The position numbers and the translations under genes were made by a program. Below are positions 51,793-61,291 of a stretch of 64,000 nucleotides of DNA, piece by piece; the stretch's first letter is position 1, and each line of letters opens with the position of its first letter. Source of the DNA: Puia dinghuensis (lineage in GTDB: Bacteria; Bacteroidota; Bacteroidia; Chitinophagales; Chitinophagaceae); the NCBI RefSeq assembly GCF_014642875.1, contig NZ_BMJC01000001.1:973335-1037334 (forward strand). The letters run 5' to 3'. A model generated the notes under the pieces. The model had not been told where the DNA came from. It did no database searches and saw nothing but the letters and a program-made list of their open reading frames with translations.

Positions 51793-54216
51793 ATGTTTAA
51801 CAACTCCCTGACCATCGCCTTCCGCAGCCTATGGCGGAATAAAACCATTTCCGCCATTCATATCCTTGGCCTGGCTCTTGGCATCGCCACCTGTCTGCTG
51901 ATCATGCTTTTTGTCCGGCATGAATGGAGCTACGACCGGTACAACGATAAGGCCAATCGCATCGTCCGCGTCACCTTCCGCGGCCGGATGAATGGCGGGG
52001 AGATCAAAGAGGCGAACGTGATGCCCCCGGTCGCGGCTACCCTTAAGAAAGAATTTCCGGAAGTACAGGAAGCCACCCGGCTTCGGGCCAACGGTATCCA
52101 CCGCATCAGCTACGGGACCCGAACCTTTCGCGAGGATGCGATGGCCTTTGTCGACTCCAATTTCTTCCAGGTCTTTACCCTGCCACTGGTGAAAGGAGAC
52201 GCCGCCACCGCCCTGCTGCAGCCAAACACAGTAATCATTACCCGGTCTGTGGCAGAGAAATATTTCGGCAACGAGGACCCCATCGGCAAGGTGCTCACCT
52301 TTACGGATGACAACGCAGCCCTCACCGTCACCGGGGTCATCGAGGGCGTCCCGGAGAACTCCCATTTCCATTTCGATCTTTTTGCCTCCATGGCCAGCCT
52401 GCCGGAAGCCCGCAATCCCAGCTGGCTGACCTCTAATTATCATACCTACCTCCTCCTTCCCGAAGGGTATGATGCCAAAAAACTGGAGGCCAAACTGCCG
52501 GGGGTAGTCGGGAAGTACATCGGTCCCCAGTTGCAAAAAGCCATGGGAATAAGCCTTGCCCAGTTCAGGGCGAGCGGTAACAACATCGGTTTCTTCCTCC
52601 AACCCCTCACCGATATCCATCTTCACTCCGACCTGACAGGCGACTTGTCCGCACCAGGGGATATCCACTACATCTACATCTTCAGCGCGGTGGCGATCTT
52701 CATGCTGCTGATCGCGTGCATCAATTTCATGAACCTGAGCACGGCGGGTGCAACAAAAAGGGCCAAAGAGGTAGGCATCCGCAAGGTGCTGGGCTCGATG
52801 CGGGGCCAGCTGGCCGGCCAATTCCTGCTCGAATCCATCCTCCTGACGACGGTGGCAATGGTCATCGCCCTGGTCCTGGTCTGGTGGGCGCTCCCCGCCT
52901 TCAACCGGCTTGCCGGCTACCCCTTATCCCTCCACTGGAGCGATACCCCCTGGCTATTGCCGGTACTCCTGTTATTTGCGCTGGCGACGGGCTTGCTCGC
53001 CGGCGCCTACCCCGCCTTCTTCCTTTCCGGCTTCCGACCCGTTGCAGTACTGAAAGGATTGTTCAAAGCCGGCAGAACAAGCGTGGGACTCCGCAGCGGA
53101 CTGGTCGTCTTCCAGTTCTTTATCTCCATCAGCCTGATCATCGGCACGGTGGTGGTCTACCGGCAACTGGCCTATATCCAGCACAAGAAGTTGGGGTACG
53201 ACCGCGACCAGGTGCTCGTCGTCCAGGACACCTATTGGTTGGGGAATAACCAGGATTTCTTCCGGCAACAGCTGTTACAGGATCCGAGGGTCGCCGCCAT
53301 AACCGCTTCCGGCTACCTGCCGGCCGGGGCTTCCTACAACAATAACTTCCTCATCTATGCCGACAACAACAGCAGCCAATTGGTCAACAGCCTGCGCTAC
53401 CAGGTGGATGACAGCTATATCCCCACGCTTGGTATGGAGATAGCCGATGGGCGGAATTTTTCCAAAGCCTTTGGAACGGATAGTACGGCAATGATCATCA
53501 ACGAGACGACGGCCCGGGTCTTTGGCTGGGGGAGAAAAGCCATCGGTCACACCCTCACCAGCCCGAACAATGACGACCACAAGACAACCTTCCATGTCAT
53601 CGGGGTGGTAAAGGACTTTCATTTCAAAAGCCTGCACGACCTCATCACCCCCCTGGTGATGACCCTGGGTAGCAACCAGGGCACTGACCTCATCGTCAAG
53701 GCAAAGACCCGGGATATCGCCGGGCTCCTGAAGACCGCGCAGCAGAAATGGACCGCACTAAAGGCCGGAGGCCCTTTTTCCTATAGCTTCCTCGACCAGC
53801 GCTTCGAGGACACCTATACGTTGGAACAGCACATCGGCCGCATCCTGGGCATCTTCGCCGGGCTGACGATCTTCGTGGCCTGTCTGGGGCTGCTGGGACT
53901 GGCCACCTTCACCGCCGAACAACGGACAAAAGAGATCGGTATCCGCAAGGTGCTGGGTGCAAATACGGCGAGCATCGTCGCGCTGCTGTCAAAGGATTTC
54001 CTGCGCCTGGTAGTATTGGCTTTCTTCATCGCCGCCCCTATTGCCTGGATCGTAATGAACAGATGGCTCCGGGACTTTGCCTACCGCATCACCATCGGCT
54101 GGTGGGTATTTGTGCTGGCGGCAGGCCTGGCGATGCTGATCACGGTGCTGACGATCAGCCTCCGGGCAATACGCGCAGCAAGGGCAAACCCGATCGAGAG
54201 CCTGCGGACGGAATAA
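51793..54216 (+). CDS. MacB/FtsX-type ABC transporter permease
   Basis: 807 aa. It has the duplicated plan of Bacteroidota permeases: membrane segment and MacB periplasmic domain (about 20-245), three-segment FtsX block (EVGIRKVLGSMRGQLAGQFLLES near 330), second periplasmic domain (about 450-670) and second FtsX block (EIGIRKVLGANTASIVALLS near 715). The C-terminal RAARANPIESLRTE is typical. No ATPase or adaptor gene is adjacent, so it must use partners encoded elsewhere. Confidence 0.93.
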   Translation: MFNNSLTIAFRSLWRNKTISAIHILGLALGIATCLLIMLFVRHEWSYDRYNDKANRIVRVTFRGRMNGGEIKEANVMPPVAATLKKEFPEVQEATRLRANGIHRISYGTRTFREDAMAFVDSNFFQVFTLPLVKGDAATALLQPNTVIITRSVAEKYFGNEDPIGKVLTFTDDNAALTVTGVIEGVPENSHFHFDLFASMASLPEARNPSWLTSNYHTYLLLPEGYDAKKLEAKLPGVVGKYIGPQLQKAMGISLAQFRASGNNIGFFLQPLTDIHLHSDLTGDLSAPGDIHYIYIFSAVAIFMLLIACINFMNLSTAGATKRAKEVGIRKVLGSMRGQLAGQFLLESILLTTVAMVIALVLVWWALPAFNRLAGYPLSLHWSDTPWLLPVLLLFALATGLLAGAYPAFFLSGFRPVAVLKGLFKAGRTSVGLRSGLVVFQFFISISLIIGTVVVYRQLAYIQHKKLGYDRDQVLVVQDTYWLGNNQDFFRQQLLQDPRVAAITASGYLPAGASYNNNFLIYADNNSSQLVNSLRYQVDDSYIPTLGMEIADGRNFSKAFGTDSTAMIINETTARVFGWGRKAIGHTLTSPNNDDHKTTFHVIGVVKDFHFKSLHDLITPLVMTLGSNQGTDLIVKAKTRDIAGLLKTAQQKWTALKAGGPFSYSFLDQRFEDTYTLEQHIGRILGIFAGLTIFVACLGLLGLATFTAEQRTKEIGIRKVLGANTASIVALLSKDFLRLVVLAFFIAAPIAWIVMNRWLRDFAYRITIGWWVFVLAAGLAMLITVLTISLRAIRAARANPIESLRTE

Positions 54217-54220
54217 AAAA

Positions 54221-54249
54221 ATAAGCCTGCCCCTCCGGGGCAGGCTTAT
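54221..54249. terminator. Bidirectional terminator between permease and RND genes
   Basis: ATAAGCCTGCCCC and GGGGCAGGCTTAT pair perfectly (13 bp) around TCC, between convergent genes, with an A-run upstream that acts as the T-run for the RND transcript. Confidence 0.88.
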
Positions 54250-54272
54250 GCTGTTGACAAAAGCCAGTCTGA

Positions 54273-57200
54273 TTATTCTGCCAGATTATATTCCTTGCTT
54301 CCTAACGCATCTAATTTACCCTTTCCATAGGTGATGCGGGTGATGACGACAAACAACACCGGAACGATGAAGATCGCCAGGCTGGTAGCGGCAAACATCC
54401 CCCCCAACACGGTAAAGCCGATGGTATTACGTGCCACCGATGAGGCTCCGGAAGCCAGCGCCAGGGGTAATACCCCCAACAGAAAGGCGATAGAGGTCAT
54501 CAGGATTGGGCGAAGCCGCAGCTTGACAGCATCCAGCGTAGCGGCGACGACGGGCATCCCACGGTCGACCCGCTCTTTGGCGAACTCGACGATCAGGATC
54601 GCGTTCTTGGCCGACAACCCGATAAGGGTGATCAACCCGATCTGCGCATAGACATTATTGGTAAGTCGTGGTATCAGTGTCAGCGTAAGGATAGCGCCCA
54701 ATACCCCGATAGGCACAGCCAGCAATACCGAGAAGGGCACCGCCCAGCTTTCATAGAGGGCCGCCAGGAAGAGAAACACAAAGACGATGGACAGGGCGAA
54801 GATATACACCGAGCTGTTGCCCGACTTTATTTCCTGCAGGCTTAACCCCGACCAGTCATACCCATACCCTTCCGGCAATACCTTGTCGGCTACCCGTTGT
54901 AGCGCTGCGATGGCCTGGCCGCTGCTGAATCCCTGTTTGGCCCCGCCGTCGATCTCGGCGCTGCGATAGATGTTGAAGTGGGAGATCAGCGGCGCGGTTT
55001 CCGTCGTCTTGAACGAAACGACAGTGCTCAGCGGGATCATTTGTCCCGCGGCATTCTTCACATAATACTGGTTGATCTTCGAAATATCGTTACGGTAGTT
55101 GGTATCCGCCTGGGCCACGACATAGAAGTTGCGTCCATAGTCAGTGAACTGGTTGATATAGGTACTCCCCATATACATCTGCATAGTATTGTATACGTCG
55201 GCCAGGCTGAGCCCCAGTTTCTTGGCCTTATCCCGGTCTACTCCCACCTGGTACCCAGGAGTATGGGCGGAGAAGAAGGTAAAGGCCTGGCCTATCTCGG
55301 GTTGCTTGTTCGCCTCGGCAACGAATTGGTTCACGACCCGTTCGAAGGTCTTGATATCATCGTTCGACTGCCGCTGTTCGATCTGGATGCTGAAACCGCC
55401 GGCATTACCCAGGCCCGGAATGGCCGGTGGCGGGATCACCACGACGCGTGCTTCCTTTATCGTCGAGAACCGCTTCTGCATTTCGGCAACGATCCCATAT
55501 AGTTGCTCGCTCTTCTTCTTCCGTTGATCCCAGGGTTTGAACTGCACGAAGATACTGCCGGCATTCGATTTCGAACCGAAGGTCAGGATATTGAGTCCAC
55601 CCAGGGCGGCCGTGTGGAGAACGCCGGGCACGGTTTGCGCCATATGCTGGATGCTGTCCAAAACGGCGATAGCGCGTGTGGTGGACCCAGCCTCGGGTAT
55701 TTCGAATGAGATATAGACGCGACCATCATCCTCGGTCGGAATAAAGCCGGTGGGCTTGCTCCTGAACAGGAAGAAGTCGCCGACACAGATGCAGGCCAGC
55801 AGCACCAGCACCAGCGGAGCATGTCTGATCCAACCCTTGACGCCAGCGGTATACCGGAGAGTAACCCGGTTAAACCCTTGGTTGAACTTGAAAAACAACC
55901 AGTTTAGCCCCTTGGATTGTTTGTCGATACGATGTTCGCGCAGCAGCAGCATACACAGTGCCGGGGTCAGCGAGAGGGCCACAAAGGCCGAGATCAGCAC
56001 CGAGATGGCGATGGTGATGGCAAACTGCTGGTAGAGGCGACCGACGATGCCCGGGATAAACCCAACGGGCACGAATACCGCCGCCAGGATGAGCGCGATG
56101 GCGACGACGGGTCCGGAGATATCCGCGATGGCTCGCGCGGTAGCTTCTTTTGGCGACAGGTGTTCCTCATCGATATAGTGCTGCACCGCCTCCACGACCA
56201 CGATAGCGTCATCCACCACGATACCGATCGCCAACACAAAGCCGAACATCGTCAGGGTATTGATAGTAAAGCCAAGCGGGATAAAGAAGATGAAGGTTCC
56301 GACGATGGCCACAGGAATAGCCAGTACGGGAATGAGGGTAGAGCGCCAGTTCTGCAGGAACAAGAATACGACCAGCGTCACCAGCAACAAGGCGATGAGC
56401 AGGGTATTGACCACATCGGCGATAGACACCTTCACAACAGATACCGATTCGAATGGCACCACATAGTTGATGTCGGCGGGAAAATATCTCTTGGCGTCCG
56501 CGAGGGCCTTGTACACCCCTTCAGCCGTGGAAAGCGCATTGCTGCCCGGCGCCTGGTAGACCAGCAGGTAAGAAGCCCGGTCCCCATCCACAAAGGAGTT
56601 GGCGGTATAGCTCACTTTCCCAAGTTGTATTCGGGCGACATCCTTCAGATAGACGATCGAATTATTTTTGGGATCGCTGCGGACCACGATGTCGCCAAAC
56701 TGTTGTTCCGTATTCAGCCGGCTGTCGGTAAAGACGGTGAACTCGAAGGCGGAACCGGAATTTTGCGGCGGCGCCGATACGGAACCGGCCGCCACCTGGA
56801 GGTTCTGCTCGTTGATGGCGCTCTGCACATCATTCACTGTCAGCCCCAGTTGTGCCAACTTATCGGTCTTCAGCCAGACACGCATACTGAAGTTGTCGGC
56901 GCGGCTGAACACATCCCCCACCCCCGGCGTCCGCAACAGAATATCCCGCAGGTAGATGTTGGCGTAGTTGTCCATAAACGGTATGCTGTGGGTATGCTTG
57001 GGGGAATAGATGGCTACCAGCATCAGGATCGCCGGGTTACGCTTCAGCGTGGTGATTCCCAGGCGCTGCACCTGCTGCGGCAGGGTCGGCGTTGCGATGC
57101 CTACCCGGTTCTGAATATCCAGCGCCACGATATTAGGGTCGGCCCCAATGTTGAGTGTGGCAGTAATCTGCGAGTTACCATTGTTGGCGCTATTGCTCTG

Positions 57201-57440
57201 CATATAGGCGATACCCGGCACCCCGTTCACCTGGGTCTCGATAGCCGTGGTCGTCGTCTGTTCTACCGTCTGCGCATCGGCGCCGGTGAAGTTACTGGTG
57301 ATCTGCACCGTCGGTGGAGTGATATCGGGATACTGGCTGATCGGCATGTTCAAGATGGCCAGGGTTCCCACCAGCAGGATCACCAGGGAAATAACTATAG
57401 CCGTCACCGGCCTCCTGAGAAATATATTTGAAGACTTCAT
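54273..57440 (-). CDS. RND multidrug efflux transporter, HAE1 family
   Basis: 1055 aa, standard AcrB-type size. The N-terminus FLRRPVTAIVISLVILLVG is membrane helix 1 and NMPISQYPDITPPTVQI follows. The proton-relay aspartates are in GIVVDDAIVVVE. Twelve membrane helices and two large periplasmic loops are apparent. It is the last gene of a TolC-adaptor-pump operon (36 nt after the adaptor). Confidence 0.96.
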   Translation of the reverse strand: MKSSNIFLRRPVTAIVISLVILLVGTLAILNMPISQYPDITPPTVQITSNFTGADAQTVEQTTTTAIETQVNGVPGIAYMQSNSANNGNSQITATLNIGADPNIVALDIQNRVGIATPTLPQQVQRLGITTLKRNPAILMLVAIYSPKHTHSIPFMDNYANIYLRDILLRTPGVGDVFSRADNFSMRVWLKTDKLAQLGLTVNDVQSAINEQNLQVAAGSVSAPPQNSGSAFEFTVFTDSRLNTEQQFGDIVVRSDPKNNSIVYLKDVARIQLGKVSYTANSFVDGDRASYLLVYQAPGSNALSTAEGVYKALADAKRYFPADINYVVPFESVSVVKVSIADVVNTLLIALLLVTLVVFLFLQNWRSTLIPVLAIPVAIVGTFIFFIPLGFTINTLTMFGFVLAIGIVVDDAIVVVEAVQHYIDEEHLSPKEATARAIADISGPVVAIALILAAVFVPVGFIPGIVGRLYQQFAITIAISVLISAFVALSLTPALCMLLLREHRIDKQSKGLNWLFFKFNQGFNRVTLRYTAGVKGWIRHAPLVLVLLACICVGDFFLFRSKPTGFIPTEDDGRVYISFEIPEAGSTTRAIAVLDSIQHMAQTVPGVLHTAALGGLNILTFGSKSNAGSIFVQFKPWDQRKKKSEQLYGIVAEMQKRFSTIKEARVVVIPPPAIPGLGNAGGFSIQIEQRQSNDDIKTFERVVNQFVAEANKQPEIGQAFTFFSAHTPGYQVGVDRDKAKKLGLSLADVYNTMQMYMGSTYINQFTDYGRNFYVVAQADTNYRNDISKINQYYVKNAAGQMIPLSTVVSFKTTETAPLISHFNIYRSAEIDGGAKQGFSSGQAIAALQRVADKVLPEGYGYDWSGLSLQEIKSGNSSVYIFALSIVFVFLFLAALYESWAVPFSVLLAVPIGVLGAILTLTLIPRLTNNVYAQIGLITLIGLSAKNAILIVEFAKERVDRGMPVVAATLDAVKLRLRPILMTSIAFLLGVLPLALASGASSVARNTIGFTVLGGMFAATSLAIFIVPVLFVVITRITYGKGKLDALGSKEYNLAE

Positions 57441-57476
57441 TAGGACTAAAATTTTGATTTATTTCCTCTCTTACGC

Positions 57477-58625
57477 TTACTTTCCTGCGGACGCTGCTCC
57501 TGCGGCCGTGGGTGCTTTTGGCGGAGCAACCGCGACGGCGCTGCTGTCCCTGAGTTTCTGTACTCCGTTGATGACCACTTTATCCCCGGCCTGAAGACCG
57601 CTTCTTGCGACTACCTTGTCTGCTATCCTGGTGCCAAGGACGACCTTGCGCTGCAAGGCATGTCCTTCATTGACGACAAAAACAAAATATTCACCCAGCT
57701 GCTCGACCACCGCCTTGTAAGGAATGAGCAGGCTGCTGTCGCCGGCGTCATGCTTTACGCGGATGTTGGCGGTGAGACCAGCCCTCAGCTCGTTCTTCGC
57801 ATTGGGGAAGGTGATCCTTGCCTTGAGGGTACCCGTTGTGGGGTCGACAGAGCGGTCCAGCAGGTAGAGCGACCCGGGATAGGGATAGATCGAGCCATCG
57901 GGCAACATCACTGTGAAGAGCGAGTCCTTCGGCTTAGCCCCCGTCGCAAAATAATGGGAGAATTTGGGTATCTCCGCCTGATCGATGGCGATGTCGACGG
58001 CCATGGGATCGTCGGTGCTCACCGAATTGAGCAGGGTCTGCGGATACACCGCCGTCCCGATCTTCACCTGGGAGATGCCGATCGTCCCGTTGAAGGGCGC
58101 ATAGATGACGGAATATTTCAGGTTGGTCTCTACGCTGGCTACGTTGGCCTGCGCTGCTGCCAGCTGCTGCTTGCTCGCTTCCAGGTCGGCCCGCTGGTGG
58201 TCCAGCGTCTGTTTGGCGATGGCGTCCTGTTTGGCCAGGTCCTCGTACCGGTCGGCATCCTGCTGCGACTTTGCGAGGTTCGCCCTGGCCACATCCACGT
58301 TGGCTTTGGCGGCTTCCACCGCGGCCTTATATTGTTGCTGATCTATCTCGTAGAGCTTCTGCCCTTTCTTCACCTGCTGTCCATCCTTGAAAAAGATGCC
58401 GACGATATTCCCCGACACCTGCGGCTTGATATCCACCTGGTTCAACGGCGTTGCAGTACCGGGATAAGAATCAAAATACGTGGCATTGCCGGCAGCCACG
58501 GTGTAGACATCCACCGCGACAGGTGGAGGGGCCTGGGGCCCTGCAGGTTTGCTATCCCCGCAGGAGGCAAGGCTCAACGAAACGGCGACCGACATAAAAC
58601 CAATCCATGGTAAACTATTTCTCAT
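57477..58625 (-). CDS. Efflux RND periplasmic adaptor (MFP) lipoprotein
   Basis: 382 aa. The signal ends in lipobox SLASCGDS. The biotinyl-lipoyl half-motifs (QVSGNIVGIFFKDGQQVKKG; VIYAPFNGTIG) flank an alpha-helical hairpin rich in Ala/Gln (about 105-170). A membrane-proximal domain follows (DKVVARSGLQAGDKVVINGVQKL). It links the RND pump to the TolC-like channel. Confidence 0.95.
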   Translation of the reverse strand: MRNSLPWIGFMSVAVSLSLASCGDSKPAGPQAPPPVAVDVYTVAAGNATYFDSYPGTATPLNQVDIKPQVSGNIVGIFFKDGQQVKKGQKLYEIDQQQYKAAVEAAKANVDVARANLAKSQQDADRYEDLAKQDAIAKQTLDHQRADLEASKQQLAAAQANVASVETNLKYSVIYAPFNGTIGISQVKIGTAVYPQTLLNSVSTDDPMAVDIAIDQAEIPKFSHYFATGAKPKDSLFTVMLPDGSIYPYPGSLYLLDRSVDPTTGTLKARITFPNAKNELRAGLTANIRVKHDAGDSSLLIPYKAVVEQLGEYFVFVVNEGHALQRKVVLGTRIADKVVARSGLQAGDKVVINGVQKLRDSSAVAVAPPKAPTAAGAASAGK

Positions 58626-58656
58626 ATAAAATGATGATTTATCCAGTGTAAGTAAA

Positions 58657-59967
58657 TTAATAAGTGATCGTTCCCAATGCTTTTTCTACATCCAGCTTGC
58701 TGCTCAACACCAGGTAGAGCGCATTACTATAATTCGTCTGCGCGGTGAGGAGATCCGTTTCGGCCGTAATCAGATCGAGATAAGCCTTGACGCCGGAGCG
58801 ATATTGCAGCTCGATGGTGTTGAACACATCCCGCGCCAGTTCGAGATTATCCTTCTGAATATGATAGTTGTTCAGCTCGCTCTTGTAGGTGGCCAGCGAC
58901 TCGGCATATTGGGTACTGATAGCCGTTTGCAGGTTGGTGACATCCCAGTCGATGCGGGTCAGCTGCAGCTCCGCGATCCGGATATTCTGGGTACGCTTGG
59001 TTCCCTGGAAAATAGGGAAGCTCACCTGCAGTCCGGCATAGGAATTAGGATAATCCTGTTTGTACAATGGGCTGAACCGGTTGTTCAGGTAGTTGAAATT
59101 ATATCCCGCGCCGGCGGTCACCGTAGGGATATAGGCCCATTTGTTGTATTTGACGTTGGCTTGTTCCAGCCGCTTCTGCGTCATCAGTTGCTGATATTCG
59201 ATGCGCTTGGAATAGTCCGGAAGCGCCAGGGTATCGATATAGACTTCGGCTTCCATCTGAGCGCTGTCATAAACAAGGTGCAGGGAATCCGGTGCGGTAT
59301 ATCCCATCAGCTGTTTCAACACGGCATATTTGGCCTTGAGCGTCTCTTCGTTGGTTTTCTTCTGGGCCTTGCTGTTGTTGAGGGAAATGGTGGCGCGTTT
59401 GTAATCGGTCTTATCCACAAGCCCGCCGCGGTATTGGTTATAGGTATCTTTTAAATTCCGCTCTAATCGCACAATATCATCATTCAGCACATCGATCTGT
59501 TTCTCGGTGAGCAGGACATCGTAAAAGGCCTTGCTCACGTTGACCGTCACATCGATCTTGTCACTCACCGTCGTCTGGCGGATATTGGTCATAACGTCAT
59601 TCTTTGTCCTGGCCGCCAGAAGCACGTCGCGGGTAAACAGGTTCTGGGAGAGCGCAAAGCCCACCGTCGAGGTATTGTAGACTCCGCTCTTGATAACCTG
59701 GCCATTGAAAGCGATGGATTGCAGCTGGAAGTTATTCTGGTAATTGGCGTTGAGGTTGATCTGCGGATACCAGTCAGCCAGTTTGCTCTTCACCTGCCGT
59801 TCGGTGATCTGCTCATCCAGCAAGGCCTGCTGGACCAGGGGATAATGTTTGAGGGCATACTGTACGCAAGCCTGCAACGTCGCACTGGACAAGGTGTCCG
59901 TTGCCTTTTGAGCGCTTGCGAAAAGAACTAACATACTAAATCCACTGCTGATGAATATTCGCTTCAT
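58657..59967 (-). CDS. TolC-like outer-membrane efflux protein
   Basis: 436 aa from ATG 59967 (MKRIFISSGFSML), giving a normal signal peptide ending FASAQ. An ATG at 60045 would add 26 non-signal residues inside the leader repeat and is rejected. The two OEP repeats are visible: LQACVQYALKHYPLVQQALLD near the start and SEYQQL-type helices with VQVSFPIFQGTKRTQNIR (near 330). VKAYLDLITAETDLLTAQTNY near the end is typical. First gene of the efflux operon. Confidence 0.93.
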   Translation of the reverse strand: MKRIFISSGFSMLVLFASAQKATDTLSSATLQACVQYALKHYPLVQQALLDEQITERQVKSKLADWYPQINLNANYQNNFQLQSIAFNGQVIKSGVYNTSTVGFALSQNLFTRDVLLAARTKNDVMTNIRQTTVSDKIDVTVNVSKAFYDVLLTEKQIDVLNDDIVRLERNLKDTYNQYRGGLVDKTDYKRATISLNNSKAQKKTNEETLKAKYAVLKQLMGYTAPDSLHLVYDSAQMEAEVYIDTLALPDYSKRIEYQQLMTQKRLEQANVKYNKWAYIPTVTAGAGYNFNYLNNRFSPLYKQDYPNSYAGLQVSFPIFQGTKRTQNIRIAELQLTRIDWDVTNLQTAISTQYAESLATYKSELNNYHIQKDNLELARDVFNTIELQYRSGVKAYLDLITAETDLLTAQTNYSNALYLVLSSKLDVEKALGTITY

Positions 59968-59995
59968 ATTGTGAATGCTATGGTGATCGCCTAAT

Positions 59996-60040
59996 CTTAT
60001 GTCTGGCCTTCGCCGTCGAACCTCCGGTCCGCCCGAGGCT
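59996..60040 (-). repeat. Weaker relative of the structured repeat in the tolC leader
   Basis: Read on the minus strand: AGCCTC/GAGGTT stem (60040-60035 with 60024-60019, one G-U), a GGC-GAAG-GCC stem (60014-60005) and AGACATAAG (60004-59996). Order and the GACATAA box match copies A-C, but the first loop is 10 nt and no long distal stem is clear. Confidence 0.4.
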
Positions 60041-60120
60041 TGCAAAAATCGTTAGAATTCCGGGTTGCCCCGAGCCGTTGATGGAATACCCACCTACGTG
60101 TCAAAATAAGAGGCCAAAGT

Positions 60121-60153
60121 TAAACAAACGTTTGAATTAAACAAACGTTTAAT
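60121..60153. promoter_or_regulatory. Tandem AAACGTTT operator of the efflux operon
   Basis: TAAACAAACGTTT occurs twice (60121-60133, 60138-60150) with a 17-bp period. Each contains the palindrome AAACGTTT and the first is CAAACGTTTG. Such sites suit a TetR/AcrR repressor of the efflux genes. No TetR gene is present in this window. Confidence 0.6.
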
Positions 60154-60260
60154 CAAATCTTAACCCTACATCTTTGTAAACAATTATATAACAATATTTT
60201 ACAAAAAACATACTATGGTAACCCAGGGTCTATCTATCTTTATGCCCTAAATTCGAACCC

Positions 60261-61202
60261 ATGTCGATCCATACCATCCTTGGCGCAGGTGGCGCCATCG
60301 CCGACATCCTGGCGAAGGAACTCATTTCCCGCGGGCTGCCCGTTCGACTCGTATCCCGGCATCCGAAAGAACAGCCCGGAGCGACCATAGTCGCCGCCGA
60401 CATTACTCAACCCGACCAGGCATTGCAAGCTATCAGCGGCTCATCCGTCGTCTACAATTGCATCGGGTTGAAATATGATTATTATCTCTGGCGTGAACAG
60501 TGGCCACGCATCATGGACAACCAGATCGAAGCCTGTAAAAGGGCAGGAGCAAAACTCATTTTCTTCGACAACGTCTATATGTACGGGAGAGTCGATGGCC
60601 CGATGACGGAAGACACACCCTACGACCCCTCCAGCCGCAAGGGTGATCTTCGGGCCCGCATCGCAACAAAATTGATGAGCGAGGTTCGAAAAGGGAACAT
60701 CACCGCCACCATCGCCCGGGCGGCTGACTTCTATGGCCCCGGTACGAATAAGACTAGTGTCCCCGACATTCTCATTTTTCAAAGAATGCTAAAAGACCAG
60801 CCTGCTCAATGGCTGGTAAATGCCCACGCAGGGCACTCTTTCACCTATACGCCGGATGCGGCAAAAGCACTGGCGCTGCTCGCCACAGACGATAATTCCT
60901 GGAACCAGGTGTGGCACCTGCCGACGGCGGCGCCGACCATCACGGCAGCGGAATTCATCAGGCAGGCAGCCATGGCCATGGGCAAAAGCGAAAGGTACAA
61001 GATAATGCCGAAATGGATGATCCGGCTGGGAGGGGTTTTCGATACGACGACGGCCGAATTGTACGAAATGCTTTATCAATATGCCTTCGACTACCACTTC
61101 GATTCGACAAAATTTCAAATAGCCTATCGCTTCCAGCCTACCTCGTACGAAGAGGGTATTAAAGCGACAGCCAATGCACATCTGCATGGCACTGGCTTTT
61201 AA
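60261..61202 (+). CDS. NAD-dependent epimerase/SDR family protein
   Basis: 313 aa extended short-chain dehydrogenase fold. The nucleotide loop GAGGAIADILAKEL (near 8) precedes ADITQPDQALQAISGSSVVYNCIGL. The catalytic Tyr region reads FFDNVYMYGRVDG, lacking a clear YxxxK, so activity is uncertain. It is divergent from the efflux operon across a roughly 290-nt region that holds the double operator. A TAAATTCG box lies about 11 nt before its ATG. Confidence 0.85.
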   Translation: MSIHTILGAGGAIADILAKELISRGLPVRLVSRHPKEQPGATIVAADITQPDQALQAISGSSVVYNCIGLKYDYYLWREQWPRIMDNQIEACKRAGAKLIFFDNVYMYGRVDGPMTEDTPYDPSSRKGDLRARIATKLMSEVRKGNITATIARAADFYGPGTNKTSVPDILIFQRMLKDQPAQWLVNAHAGHSFTYTPDAAKALALLATDDNSWNQVWHLPTAAPTITAAEFIRQAAMAMGKSERYKIMPKWMIRLGGVFDTTTAELYEMLYQYAFDYHFDSTKFQIAYRFQPTSYEEGIKATANAHLHGTGF

Positions 61203-61291
61203 AAGGATTGCTGTAATCGGGTCTAAGGTGACAGATCAGAAACGGGCTTAGGCCTTCCACTCAAATATAGTGCTTTTTTTCATTACTGGCA

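Noticed and set aside
55917-57431. 504-codon open frame on the plus strand
   Set aside because: It is antisense to the RND pump gene, His/Arg/Asp-rich without motifs, and arises from the codon bias of the GC-rich opposite strand.
59968-60045. N-terminal extension of the TolC-like protein
   Set aside because: The extra 26 residues are Arg-rich and precede a complete signal peptide; the stretch is the leader holding a repeat-like structure.
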